A DNA stretch of 29,278 nt from a virus: positions 1 to 29,278 of IMG/VR virus record IMGVR_UViG_3300021960_000354. One strand, written 5' to 3'. Numbering within the stretch: the stretch's first letter is position 1; the number at the start of each line of letters is the position of its first letter. The notes beneath the pieces are model-generated. The model was not told the DNA's origin. It did not search any database and saw nothing but the letters and a program-made list of their open reading frames with translations. This document shows, piece after piece, positions 20,529 to 29,278 of the stretch. Both the position numbers and the translations under genes were made by a program.

Positions 20529-21907
20529 TGGCAACAGGTGGGTTTAGAAATCTATTATGGTTTATGGGTGTTGTTGAAGATCGTGAAGATCCTCGACACA
20601 TGGGTCGTATTAAGGTTCGTTGTTTTGATATTCATCCAGACGATAAGAATTTAGTTCCTACGGCTGATTTGCCATGGGCTATTCCTATCGTACATGATTT
20701 GAATTACAAACCACCACTTACAGGCACTTGGGTTTTTGGTTTCTTTCTTGATGGTGAAGACGCACAACATCCTATGGTGATTGGTGTTATGCCTGGTATG
20801 CCTACAACGATTGCAGATAATAAAAACGCATACAGTGGTTCAGATTACAATCCAAAAGCCGCTGATCTATATCAACCAGATATATCTCGTTTGGCAAGAG
20901 CTGAAAACATCGAAGAAACATATGTCATTAGAAGATATGTAAATCAAGAAGAAAACTTAGGGTATACATGGGGCGAACCTGATCCATCATATAACGCAAA
21001 ATATCCTTATAACAAAGTTCAAGAAACCGAATCGGGTCATATTATGGAATTTGACGATACACCGGCTTCTGAAAGAATTAACATTGAACACAGAACTGGC
21101 ACATTTTTAGAAATGATGCCAAATGGTTCTCAGTTGAACAAGGTCATGGGTGATCGATATACAATCACTGAAATGAATGATAAAGTCATTGTAAAAGGCA
21201 ATGTAGATGTAGTTATCAAAGGTGCAAGAACAGTTAATATCGAAGGTCATTGCAATCTAACTGTTGATGGTGATATGAAAACAACAGTTCATGGCAATTA
21301 TGATTTAGATGTTGCGGGTACAATTCAAATCAATTCTGCAAACTATATGAAAATGAAAAGTTCTTCTATCTTCCAAGAGGCTTATCTTGGCAGTATTAAT
21401 TCATATGCAAAAGTAAATCATCATATGGAAGCCAAAGATAATATTACGATACACGCAAACACTGGTATTCTATGGGCCTATGCAAATAACGATATTCGTA
21501 TACAAACTGATACTGACCTGGGTGTATATGTAAATGGTAGTACTTACATATTGACTGAAGGCAATACAAACCTTATTACAAATGGTAATTTTTATTCAAC
21601 AACAACATTAGAAACGCATATCAAAAGTGCTGGTGATGTGGCGATAGAAGGTTCAAGGGTTGATATCAATACAGACGGTGCAGCGGCTAATGCAACATAC
21701 GATTCTTGGATAGATGTATATGATCCTGAATTACCAACATATGTTACATCTTCTAAACAATATGATAGTAATCCATCGCTTCGCAGTTTGCTTGGTGATC
21801 CACCAATTAAAAAGTTTGCAAGTATTAAAACTTTAACCCCAACTGGATATACAAAGTTTACTGATTCTATATTAATTACTGAAGACGAACACGGAATAGA
21901 GGTATAA
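20528..21907 (+). CDS. 5: Baseplate spike gp5, without lysozyme domain
   Basis: Residues 5-100 are an OB-fold (GVVEDREDPRHMGRIKVRC, then PLTGTWVFGFFLDGEDAQHPMVIGVMPGMP) that joins gp27. Residues about 165-410 form a triple-stranded beta-helix, with alternating turns such as VKGNVDVVIKGARTVNIEGHCNLTVDGDMKTTV. T4 gp5 has 575 residues and a lysozyme domain between these; here the 459-residue protein goes from OB-fold through a short linker directly into the helix, with no room for a lysozyme. It is the cell-puncturing needle. The cell-wall activity may have moved to the next gene. Confidence 0.9.
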   Translation: MATGGFRNLLWFMGVVEDREDPRHMGRIKVRCFDIHPDDKNLVPTADLPWAIPIVHDLNYKPPLTGTWVFGFFLDGEDAQHPMVIGVMPGMPTTIADNKNAYSGSDYNPKAADLYQPDISRLARAENIEETYVIRRYVNQEENLGYTWGEPDPSYNAKYPYNKVQETESGHIMEFDDTPASERINIEHRTGTFLEMMPNGSQLNKVMGDRYTITEMNDKVIVKGNVDVVIKGARTVNIEGHCNLTVDGDMKTTVHGNYDLDVAGTIQINSANYMKMKSSSIFQEAYLGSINSYAKVNHHMEAKDNITIHANTGILWAYANNDIRIQTDTDLGVYVNGSTYILTEGNTNLITNGNFYSTTTLETHIKSAGDVAIEGSRVDINTDGAAANATYDSWIDVYDPELPTYVTSSKQYDSNPSLRSLLGDPPIKKFASIKTLTPTGYTKFTDSILITEDEHGIEV

Positions 21908-21908
21908 A

Positions 21909-23615
21909 ATGGCGTTAACATCAATTAATGTACCACAGACTGATATTGGTGATCTTATAGCAACAGATTCTACAAGTTCTCTTGCTGCTTTAAATAGTAT
22001 CAAACCAGAAGAAGCTTTTTCGTCTGCTCAGATGAATGCTTTTAAAGAAAGTCTTACTAAAGCTGTCGATGCTTTTCCATCTGTGCCGTCTCAATTATCT
22101 GGATTTACACAACAATTAAAAGGGTTTAATTCGTCACAGTTGTCTGCTGCCTTATATGATTCTGGTTTTGATGGCGAAGATATAAACGAATTTGACTTTT
22201 CAATTGAAAGTATGACAGACATTACTAAATCACTTTCAACATTCACCACACAAGCGGCTGGTGGGTGTGAGGCTCTTAGAAAAGCAAGAGAAACAGCAGA
22301 GAATTTGTCTGAAAGAGCATTGAAAGATATGGATTTAGAAACAGCCGTGAAAGGATTTGTTGGAAGTGTAGGCAACGACATTAAAGAAATTTTAAAAGAA
22401 TCTGCTAAATCGGTAACATCCATAACAAAAGACTTGTTAAGTTCTGCTAGTGGCGCAGCAAGTTCTATTTCAAAAGCAACAGTTTCATCGCCAACTATAA
22501 GTTTTTCTGAGGTACAAAAATCATTTCAAGAACAAACAAAAGCTTTTGATGATGCCGTAAAAAAGAATTTAGAATCGTTGCAGTCTGGTATTCCTGAAGA
22601 TTTACTTGTTACTTTGGAAGTGTGTGAAGCGTGTGTGGCTGAAACTAAGAAAATGGTTGAAGTTAAAACGAAGAATACAGAAAAGGCAATTGAGAAGTTA
22701 GATAAAAAATTACCAGACTTAACTACTGGTGCTGTTGTGCCTATGAAAACATCATTAAAACAATTAAATGATTTCGCAAAACAACATATTACGCCGGAAA
22801 GTGAAGCGAGTGTTAAAACACAATCTGTTGCAACTTCTAAAGTTATTCAAGAAGGTAATACAGACGCAAAACCAGCAGATAAAGAAAATCTTGCAAAAGT
22901 TCAGGCTGTGCAGGCAAATGAAGATCGTGATGCAAAGGTTAAACAAGAAACGGACTATGCTAAAGAAAAAACGAAAAAAGCAGAGGCAATTGCAAAAGAT
23001 ATAAAGAAAGCAAGTGATGATAAAGCGGTTAAACCAGCTACAAACGGCAGAAAGGTTGTTGAAAGAAAAGAGATTGTGAAAATAGACAAGACGGTTACAG
23101 GTGTAACTGTGTTTGACGAAGCATATTTTCATCCTGGTCCATTTAAAGCTGCGATTGCAAAAAACATAAACAGTCTCAATCCTGCGGTTAGAAAAGCATT
23201 TGCAAATGCCGTTAAAGAATTCATTGACAAGTATTATAGTACTGATTCGACCAAAGCTTATCATATCACTATTAATTTTGGACTTATAGACATTACAGAT
23301 GATAATAACAGATTTAGTTACTATGCAATGAAAGGCAAAGCAGCAGCGCCGCCAGGCAACACTTGGCATAACTTTGGAATGGCTATTGATGTAGCAGTTA
23401 TGGTAGATGGCACATGGTTCGGTAAGAGTAGCAAAGTATATACAGGATTGGTTAGAGAGGTTTTTGAAAAGCACGGAATAACAAATCCTATTGAAGGCGA
23501 CGCTCAACATTTTCAACCAGCACAAATACCTGTATCGCCGAAAGACATAAAAAACACTTTGTTAATTGATGGCAGTAGAGTAAATGAACAGGCAGTCGCA
23601 AACTTAATTGCGTAA
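21909..23615 (+). CDS. Tail protein with C-terminal M15-type cell-wall peptidase
   Basis: A 568-residue protein. Residues 1-390 are Ser/Ala/Lys/Glu-rich and helical, with coiled-coil stretches near 225-265 and 330-375. The C-terminal part, about 405-545, has the M15 signature TWHNFGMAID, fitting (S/T)xHxxGxAxD with H487 and D494, and a later DAQH with D531 and H534, the general base and third zinc ligand. M15 enzymes cut L-Ala-D-Glu or D-Ala-D-Ala bonds in peptidoglycan. Encoded directly after gp5 within the baseplate operon, it is probably a virion component. An endolysin is less likely given the long helical N-terminus. The last 25 residues are a tail of unknown role. Confidence 0.82.
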   Translation: MALTSINVPQTDIGDLIATDSTSSLAALNSIKPEEAFSSAQMNAFKESLTKAVDAFPSVPSQLSGFTQQLKGFNSSQLSAALYDSGFDGEDINEFDFSIESMTDITKSLSTFTTQAAGGCEALRKARETAENLSERALKDMDLETAVKGFVGSVGNDIKEILKESAKSVTSITKDLLSSASGAASSISKATVSSPTISFSEVQKSFQEQTKAFDDAVKKNLESLQSGIPEDLLVTLEVCEACVAETKKMVEVKTKNTEKAIEKLDKKLPDLTTGAVVPMKTSLKQLNDFAKQHITPESEASVKTQSVATSKVIQEGNTDAKPADKENLAKVQAVQANEDRDAKVKQETDYAKEKTKKAEAIAKDIKKASDDKAVKPATNGRKVVERKEIVKIDKTVTGVTVFDEAYFHPGPFKAAIAKNINSLNPAVRKAFANAVKEFIDKYYSTDSTKAYHITINFGLIDITDDNNRFSYYAMKGKAAAPPGNTWHNFGMAIDVAVMVDGTWFGKSSKVYTGLVREVFEKHGITNPIEGDAQHFQPAQIPVSPKDIKNTLLIDGSRVNEQAVANLIA

Positions 23616-23621
23616 TTTTAT

Positions 23622-23640
23622 TATAAATATATTATAAATA
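23622..23640 (+). promoter_or_regulatory. Two tandem late promoters before gp25
   Basis: TATAAATA occurs exactly at 23622-23629 and again at 23633-23640, 11 bases apart, in the only gap of the baseplate operon. Both can drive gp25 (ATG 23660). The AAAAAGGATAAC leader contains the ribosome site. Confidence 0.75.
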
Positions 23641-23659
23641 AAATAAAAAGGATAACAGT

Positions 23660-24067
23660 ATGGTTGGCCTTACGCCTAGAACAGAAAGAGAAATTTATTC
23701 AGATTTCTTTACGAATCTGGATAAACATCCTATTAAAAATACGTTGTTAAGAAAAATCAATGTTGATGCTGTAAAGCAATCAATTAAAAATATTGTATTG
23801 ACAGATAGAGGCGAAAGACTTTATAATCCAACGTTTGGCGGTAATATAAGGGCATTACTTTTTGAAAACAAAACTCCTCAAACGTTTATTTCGATAAAGG
23901 AACAAATAAAGGATGTTTTGGAAGCACATGAACCTAGAGCGGAGATTATTGACATTGTGGTCGCGGACACGTTTGATGACCATACGGTTGATGTGTCTAT
24001 TATATTTCGAGTGATAAATATACAAGATCCGATCACCTTACAAATTATATTAGAAAGAGTAAGATAA
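23660..24067 (+). CDS. 25: Baseplate wedge protein gp25
   Basis: A 135-residue protein (T4 gp25 is 132) with RTEREIYSDFFTNLDKHPIKNT at the start, the conserved VKQSIKNIVLTDRGERLYNPTFGGNIRALLFE and a C-terminal DHTVDVSIIFRVINIQDPITLQIILERVR. This is the GPW/gp25 fold, which links the baseplate to the sheath. Its stop directly abuts the gp6 ATG. Confidence 0.95.
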   Translation: MVGLTPRTEREIYSDFFTNLDKHPIKNTLLRKINVDAVKQSIKNIVLTDRGERLYNPTFGGNIRALLFENKTPQTFISIKEQIKDVLEAHEPRAEIIDIVVADTFDDHTVDVSIIFRVINIQDPITLQIILERVR

Positions 24068-25858
24068 ATGGCTACGAACAGTGGTACACCAATCGCAGAA
24101 CTTGATTTTAATCAAATCAAAAATAGTCTAAAAGATTTCTTGAAAGGACAAGATATCCTTAAAGATTATGACTATGAGGGGTCAAATCTATCTGTATTAT
24201 TGGATGTATTGGCGTATAACACCTTTACGAATAACTTCTATTCAAACATGGCCATTGGTGAAATGTTTATCGATTCGGCACAATTAAAATCGTCTGTCAT
24301 TTCACATTGTAAAGAGTTAAACTATCTTCCTCGTTCTTATCGCAGTCCGACAGCAAAAATTAGAATTGTTGTAAACACATTAGCGGACACTCCTGCATTT
24401 GTTACCATTCCAAAATACACAAAATTTACAACCACGGTTGATGGCGTTTCTTATACGTTTTTGACCGACGAAGTACTTACAGTAACAGCAACAAATGGCG
24501 TTTATTCGGTAGATAATGTTTTTGTATATGAAGGAAAAATAGAAACTGAATACTTCAATGCAACAACAAACGGAAGATATATTCTATCAAATAAAAGAAT
24601 AGACACGGATAGTATCGTGGTTCGTGTTTATGAATCATCTGCAGCTGGCGCTGTTTCTTCAGAATATGTTTATAAAGCAAACTTATTTGATGTTAAAGCT
24701 GCCGATAAAGTATTTTACTTACAACCAGCAGAAGAAGATCGTTATGAAATTACTTTTGGTAAAGATGTATTTGGAGATCAACCAGATACAGGCAAAGTTA
24801 TTGAAGTAAAATATAGAATTACCAGAGGCGAAGACGCAAACGGTGCATCATTATTTTCTCCTGCAAACACGGTATCAGGATATAATTTAACAGTAACAAC
24901 TAGGTCTATTGCACAAGGCGGCGCCGCACAAGAATCGATTGAATCAATTAAGTTTTATGCACCAAAGTCTATACAAATACAAGATCGTGCCGTAACCGAA
25001 TCTGACTATGAAAATCTTTTGAAAAACCATTTTGCAGAAATTCAAGCTGTGTCTGTTTATGGTGGTGAAGAGGTTGACCCACCAAGATATGGTCGAGTTA
25101 TCATCGCTGTTGATATAAAAGATTCTGATGGCGTTTCTGATAGTGCAAAAGAAAAGTATAGAGCTTTTCTAAAAGATAGGTGTCCTCTTGCAATTGAACC
25201 GGTCGTTGTAAATCCAGAATTCTTATATGTAAGACTTATTTCGCATGTTTACTATAACAATAATCTATCAGATATTTCTGCAGGTAGTGTCATTGATAAA
25301 GTAAAAACAGCTTTATCAACATACAACAATGCTTACTTAAATGATTTTAAAAAGAACGCCAGGCAATCACGCATTTCTCGTGTGATTGATGATGCTGATC
25401 CAGCGATCATATCCAATGATACTGAATTGCTTATGATATTGGACTTTATTCCTGCATTAGGATCAAATAGTTCATTTAACAGTAGTTATCAAAATCAATT
25501 AATACTTGATCATCCATTAACAACAGGCGAAGATATTACTTTGCACAAACCAGCTTTGAAATCTAGTAACTTTACATATCAAGGACAAACAGCATTTTTA
25601 CAAGATAATGGATTAGGAGTAATTGAAGTTATTAAAAATACATCAACTGGTTTCCAAATTTTAAATGGCAATATCGGAACGGTCAATTATCAAACCGGCA
25701 AAGTTGTTATACGCAATTTAAATGTAAGTGCTTTCTCCGGATCAGCAATTAAATTGTACGGTAGACCAAACATACAAGATATTATTGGTCCAAAATCTAA
25801 AATATTATCGATTAGACAAGCTGATATTGAAATCACAGTAAGTACGGCTAGACAATAA
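24068..25858 (+). CDS. 6: Baseplate wedge protein gp6
   Basis: A 596-residue protein (T4 gp6 is 660), homologous to the J proteins of contractile tails. The N-terminus has ELDFNQIKNSLKDFLKGQDI, then YEGSNLSVLLDVLAYNTFTNNFYSNMAIGEMF, the best-kept gp6 block, a beta-rich middle and a C-terminal region with QDRAVTESDYENLLKNHF. gp6 dimers form the ring that holds the six wedges. It starts directly at the gp25 stop and its own TAA overlaps the next ATG by one base. Confidence 0.93.
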   Translation: MATNSGTPIAELDFNQIKNSLKDFLKGQDILKDYDYEGSNLSVLLDVLAYNTFTNNFYSNMAIGEMFIDSAQLKSSVISHCKELNYLPRSYRSPTAKIRIVVNTLADTPAFVTIPKYTKFTTTVDGVSYTFLTDEVLTVTATNGVYSVDNVFVYEGKIETEYFNATTNGRYILSNKRIDTDSIVVRVYESSAAGAVSSEYVYKANLFDVKAADKVFYLQPAEEDRYEITFGKDVFGDQPDTGKVIEVKYRITRGEDANGASLFSPANTVSGYNLTVTTRSIAQGGAAQESIESIKFYAPKSIQIQDRAVTESDYENLLKNHFAEIQAVSVYGGEEVDPPRYGRVIIAVDIKDSDGVSDSAKEKYRAFLKDRCPLAIEPVVVNPEFLYVRLISHVYYNNNLSDISAGSVIDKVKTALSTYNNAYLNDFKKNARQSRISRVIDDADPAIISNDTELLMILDFIPALGSNSSFNSSYQNQLILDHPLTTGEDITLHKPALKSSNFTYQGQTAFLQDNGLGVIEVIKNTSTGFQILNGNIGTVNYQTGKVVIRNLNVSAFSGSAIKLYGRPNIQDIIGPKSKILSIRQADIEITVSTARQ

Positions 25859-28800
25859 TGCATAATCAGAGTCAAACAATATCTGAATATATCGCAAGAC
25901 AATTTCCTTCTATCTACAGAGAAGAAGGAGAGGACTTCATTGCCTTTGTTAAGGCTTATTTCGAATTTTTAGAAAAAGACAATGACTCTGCCACAAAACT
26001 TACAAGAGGTATGTTTCAAAATAGAGACATTGATGAAACATTAGATCGATATATCAAACAGTTTTCGAATCAATTTTTAAATAATTTTAGATTTAGAACC
26101 GCGGTTGATAAAAGATTTATTATCAAACATATTATGGATTATTACAGGTCAAAGGGTACGCCTTTATCTGCAAAACTTCTTTTAAAATTAATCTTTAATC
26201 AAGAAGCACAAGTTTATTATCCTGCTGATGATCTATTTAAATTATCAGATAGTAAATGGAATATTCCAAAGTATCTTGAATTATCTCGCAGTTCTAGGAC
26301 AAAAGGATTTGTCGGCAAACAAGTGACAGGATCACAGTCTGGTGCAAAGGCTTTCGTTGAGTCTTTTTCAACAAAACGCATACGCGGCCGTCCAATTGAT
26401 ATTATCTATATCAGCAATCTCAAAGGACAATTTGTTACTGGTGAAACAATCACGGATGATAATAATTTAGTCGGCGCGCCTGTTATGGTAGGCTCACTTA
26501 CTAGTTTGACTATCACAAATGGCGGTCAAAACAATACAGTTGGTGATGTTTTTAATGTTATTGACGATACCGGCAAACAAGGTCTTGCTCGCGTTGTTTC
26601 TACAACAGACGCTACCGGTCGTGTTAATTTCACGCTTGTTAACGGCGGTTCTGGTTATACATTAAACACACCAGATGACGCAAACACAACAAACGACTAT
26701 ACAGATGTTCGTGTTTCTACTGCAATGTTATTTGTGGATAATTCTAATACAAATAATCAATTTGTTCAATTTGAAACTGTACAACAAGTCAGAGAAACTT
26801 TAGCACTTTTGTCTGCCACAGATGTTAATACAAATAGTGGTTCTATTACTGCCTTAGATAGACTTATTGGTGTTCTAACATATACAGAACAATATAACAG
26901 CGGCACACACAACGGCCAAACCATATTTGCAAGATCATCCAATGAAGCCGATGAGGTTCTTGTTACTGTGGACAATGTTGTACAAACAAGCGGTTATACA
27001 GTTCCAAACAGCACTCACATAGAATTTTCAGTGGCACCGGCAGATGATACTGTTGTAAAAGTCGTTAATTATACTGAAACAGCAAATTCATATGTTGTCG
27101 CAATTGCAAATACCGATTCTGATGGTGTAACAACAGATGCTTCTGCAAATTCAAATGTAACTGTTGTTATCAACACCGGCACTTTTGGACCACAACAATT
27201 AATTGACTTAGCGACTAATGTTGTTTATCAGGTCGACGAGGTTGTACAAGAAGAACAAGAAGTTACACTTACAGTAGATGATACAACCGGATTTAGTGTT
27301 AGTGAAGTTATTGAAATGAAAATTCTTTCGGCTGCTTCGCCTGTTGGCGGTACACAACTTATCACCGATTATGCTTTTGGTACAATCATTGACATTGCCA
27401 ATTCAACAACATTAAGTTGTAATCTTTCTTGGGGTACTTTTAGAGCAGGCGAAGACATAGTAGGATTGACAACAAGTACATCAGCAGAAATTGCAACGAA
27501 TGGTGTAAGTGTTACTGTTGCTGGAGCTTCTGGTACAGTATCGTCTTTACAAGATGCAAATACAATTCTTGTAGAAGTTTTAGCTGGTGAGTTTACTACA
27601 GGCAAAAAAATACGCGGCGTTAGTACACAATCTGTTAGAGAAATGTCTGCTGTATCATCTACTGGCGCAACCGAAGTTTGGTACAATGGCGTTCCGACGG
27701 CAAATGGTATTATAGACACCGTAGCGAATAGTACAATTAGTGCAATTGTTGTTGGTCAAAATACAACATGTGTTGGTTTGTACGGAAACACTTCTGCTTA
27801 TTCTTATATTGAAGATGGTAATATACCTATTCGCACCGTAAGAGAATTAGATAGACTTCTCAATTTAAATATTGTAGACAGACCAAACTTAATACTTACA
27901 TTAAACGATACAGCTACCGGCGACTCTGCAACGTTCCAACCAGGTAGTTTAGAAAACGAAGAATCAGTTTCTTTGAACACAGATTTTATTGGTGCAAATA
28001 ATGCGGCAAACATTAGTTTCTTAGATACTATTGTAGGTACGGCCGGAAATTCTGGAGTAGGATTTATAGACTCTATCACCATCGATAGTGGTGGCACTGG
28101 ATATTCTAATGGTGGTCAAATTACCTTTACTGCTGGTGGTTTTGCTGGCGGCGATCCACAAACATTTGCAAACGCTACAATTACAACTGATGGTTCTGGA
28201 ACGATAACAATTATCACAGTAGATACTCCTGGTGAAGGATATTATCAAACACCAACCGCTGTTTTACCTGCTACTGGTGGTTCTGTTGCAAGTGTTACAG
28301 TAAATATGGACTTTGGTTATGGATTCGCTAGAAATCCAAACGGAGATTCTACAACAGCATTTTCAGATTTATTTACATATGATACATTTACAATGGGTAC
28401 AATTACATCATTGACGCGCATTAATCCAGGTTCTGGTTATAATGCGGATCCTTTTGTTTCTGTTCATAACAGATATATTGCGTCATATGCCAGAAAAGAT
28501 ATAGTACTTGATATAACAATTACTTCTGGTTCTTTCCGTGTTGGTGAGACGATCTATCAAGATGCTATTGCAAAAGGCATTGTAAAGACGGCATCATTAA
28601 CCAGACTTACTTTAACCAGATCATCTTTTAATACATCGTTTAATACCAGTAGTCCTATTAGTGGTTCTTCTAGTAATGCAACCGCTACTGTTACTTTAGT
28701 GGCAAGTGATCCTGGTTCATTAGCCATGGGCGAAAATGCAATTGTAACCGGCATCGTGCAGGTTGCAAACGGCGTCGCTTCTTCTCTTGAAGTTGTTGAT

Positions 28801-29154
28801 TCTGGATATGGTTATCTTAACGGTGCACAAATGACATTAGAAAGAACTGGTAGTTCATTCGCAATAACCGCAACAGCTGTGACAGAACACGAAGGCGTTG
28901 GTTCTGGTTATTGGACCACAAGAAATTCACAACTTAGTCATGATAAGAAGATTCATGATAATAGATATTATCAAGATTACTCATATGATGTTCAGATTGG
29001 CGTAGCTTTAGATAGATATAGAAATTTGGTAAAAGATATTTTACACGTTTCTGGTACAGAGTTATTTGGTAGCTTTGTTAAAATTTCTGATATAAATAGT
29101 AATATAACCTATGCTAATACTAGTATTGCAACTGTTTCAACATCGGTGTCATAA
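25858..29154 (+). CDS. 7: Baseplate wedge initiator gp7-like
   Basis: A 1098-residue protein following gp6, as gp7 (1032 residues) does in T4. The N-terminal 130 residues (SEYIARQFPSIYREEGEDFIAFVKAYFEFLE ... FIIKHIMDYYRSKGTPLSAKLLLKLIF) resemble the gpI-type wedge segment. The remainder is beta-rich, with five G-x-G-Y turns near residues 264, 745, 793, 859 and 984. It ends with YWTTRNSQLSHDKKIHDNRY ... DVQIGVALDRYRNLVKDILHVSGTELFG. Part of the middle (residues about 290-600, Thr/Val/Asn-rich) looks like added repeats. The assignment as gp7 rests on position, size and N-terminus. Confidence 0.7.
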   Translation: MHNQSQTISEYIARQFPSIYREEGEDFIAFVKAYFEFLEKDNDSATKLTRGMFQNRDIDETLDRYIKQFSNQFLNNFRFRTAVDKRFIIKHIMDYYRSKGTPLSAKLLLKLIFNQEAQVYYPADDLFKLSDSKWNIPKYLELSRSSRTKGFVGKQVTGSQSGAKAFVESFSTKRIRGRPIDIIYISNLKGQFVTGETITDDNNLVGAPVMVGSLTSLTITNGGQNNTVGDVFNVIDDTGKQGLARVVSTTDATGRVNFTLVNGGSGYTLNTPDDANTTNDYTDVRVSTAMLFVDNSNTNNQFVQFETVQQVRETLALLSATDVNTNSGSITALDRLIGVLTYTEQYNSGTHNGQTIFARSSNEADEVLVTVDNVVQTSGYTVPNSTHIEFSVAPADDTVVKVVNYTETANSYVVAIANTDSDGVTTDASANSNVTVVINTGTFGPQQLIDLATNVVYQVDEVVQEEQEVTLTVDDTTGFSVSEVIEMKILSAASPVGGTQLITDYAFGTIIDIANSTTLSCNLSWGTFRAGEDIVGLTTSTSAEIATNGVSVTVAGASGTVSSLQDANTILVEVLAGEFTTGKKIRGVSTQSVREMSAVSSTGATEVWYNGVPTANGIIDTVANSTISAIVVGQNTTCVGLYGNTSAYSYIEDGNIPIRTVRELDRLLNLNIVDRPNLILTLNDTATGDSATFQPGSLENEESVSLNTDFIGANNAANISFLDTIVGTAGNSGVGFIDSITIDSGGTGYSNGGQITFTAGGFAGGDPQTFANATITTDGSGTITIITVDTPGEGYYQTPTAVLPATGGSVASVTVNMDFGYGFARNPNGDSTTAFSDLFTYDTFTMGTITSLTRINPGSGYNADPFVSVHNRYIASYARKDIVLDITITSGSFRVGETIYQDAIAKGIVKTASLTRLTLTRSSFNTSFNTSSPISGSSSNATATVTLVASDPGSLAMGENAIVTGIVQVANGVASSLEVVDSGYGYLNGAQMTLERTGSSFAITATAVTEHEGVGSGYWTTRNSQLSHDKKIHDNRYYQDYSYDVQIGVALDRYRNLVKDILHVSGTELFGSFVKISDINSNITYANTSIATVSTSVS
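29091..29098 (+). promoter_or_regulatory. Candidate late promoter TATAAATA before gp8
   Basis: An exact TATAAATA lies within the last codons of the gp7-like gene, 61 bases before the gp8 ATG. A start near 29104 would fit. Because it lies in coding sequence it may be chance. Confidence 0.45.
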
Positions 29155-29159
29155 AAAGA

Positions 29160-29278
29160 ATGAAGTTAATAACAGAAAATTTTAAAACACACATGGCCGC
29201 GCAATTCGTTGAATCCGTATCGGAGACTTCGAATTCAAATTACTATGTGTTTGCCGCGAGAAGTCTTCCTTTTACGGA
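29160..29278 (+). CDS. 8: Baseplate wedge protein gp8, 5' part
   Basis: The frame runs from ATG at 29160 to the end of the window (39 full codons). The N-terminus, MKLITENFKTHMAAQFVESV then NYYVFAARSLPFT, has the FVES ... YYVFxARxxPF pattern of gp8, which forms a dimer on each wedge. It lies directly downstream of the gp7-like gene, the T4 order 6-7-8. The body of the protein is outside the window. Confidence 0.65.
   Translation, partial: MKLITENFKTHMAAQFVESVSETSNSNYYVFAARSLPFT

Noticed and set aside
22764-23525. 253-residue open frame on the minus strand
   Set aside because: It is antisense to the M15 peptidase gene, with a Cys/Phe/Asn-rich product typical of the complement of a Lys/Glu-rich gene.
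1-29278. CRISPR arrays, insertion sequences, integrase or attachment sites
   Set aside because: No spaced direct repeats of the right size, transposase or integrase were seen; the tmRNA is intact and not split by an inserted element.

Overview
This window is a piece of a T4-like (myoviral) phage genome. The order and sequence of its replication, nucleotide-metabolism and baseplate genes match the T4 superfamily, in the divergent marine form known from cyanophages and pelagiphages: a cysteine-free gp32, a gp5 without lysozyme, and T4 late promoters reading TATAAATA. Two things point to an alphaproteobacterial host. One is a circularly permuted tmRNA whose tag starts ANDNFA. The other is a signal-peptide-bearing outer-membrane porin. 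The DNA is AT-rich and tightly packed. Host species cannot be fixed from sequence alone.

Layout. Positions 1-6005 hold a nucleotide and DNA metabolism block: the 3' end of a gp61-like primase, thyX, a 2OG-Fe(II) oxygenase-like gene, nrdA, glutaredoxin, nrdB, a zinc-ribbon protein, a GIY-YIG nuclease, and a convergent SprT-like metalloprotease. A divergent pair of sigma70 promoters at 6036-6163 then leads into a HAD 5'-nucleotidase and a conserved phage protein. Positions 7277-10022 are an accessory block: a small membrane protein, the permuted tmRNA, four small genes, a porin and a small basic protein. This block carries most of the regulatory signals, namely three TATAAATA late promoters, hairpin leaders and a second copy of a tmRNA pseudoknot segment. 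Positions 10026-12692 hold a conserved protein, a small ORF, gp33 (late transcription co-activator), gp59 (helicase loader) and gp32 (SSB), ending in a strong terminator.

Positions 12745-17619 are a leftward virion operon: gp4, gp2-like, gp54, gp26, a gp51-like small ORF and a repeat-built tape measure protein. Positions 17695-29278 are a rightward baseplate operon: gp48, gp53, gp27, gp5, an M15-peptidase tail protein, gp25, gp6, gp7-like and the start of gp8. The two operons start from face-to-face late promoters at 17645-17675.

The genes fit together as deoxynucleotide supply (ThyX, NrdAB, glutaredoxin), replication and recombination (primase, gp59, gp32), late gene switching (gp33 acting on TATAAATA promoters) and baseplate and tail assembly. 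The points most worth follow-up are the phage permuted tmRNA with its own degradation tag, the tmRNA-like repeat in the porin leader, the porin itself, a candidate -1 ribosomal frameshift joining gp26 to the gp51-like ORF, and a cell-wall peptidase encoded beside a lysozyme-less gp5.
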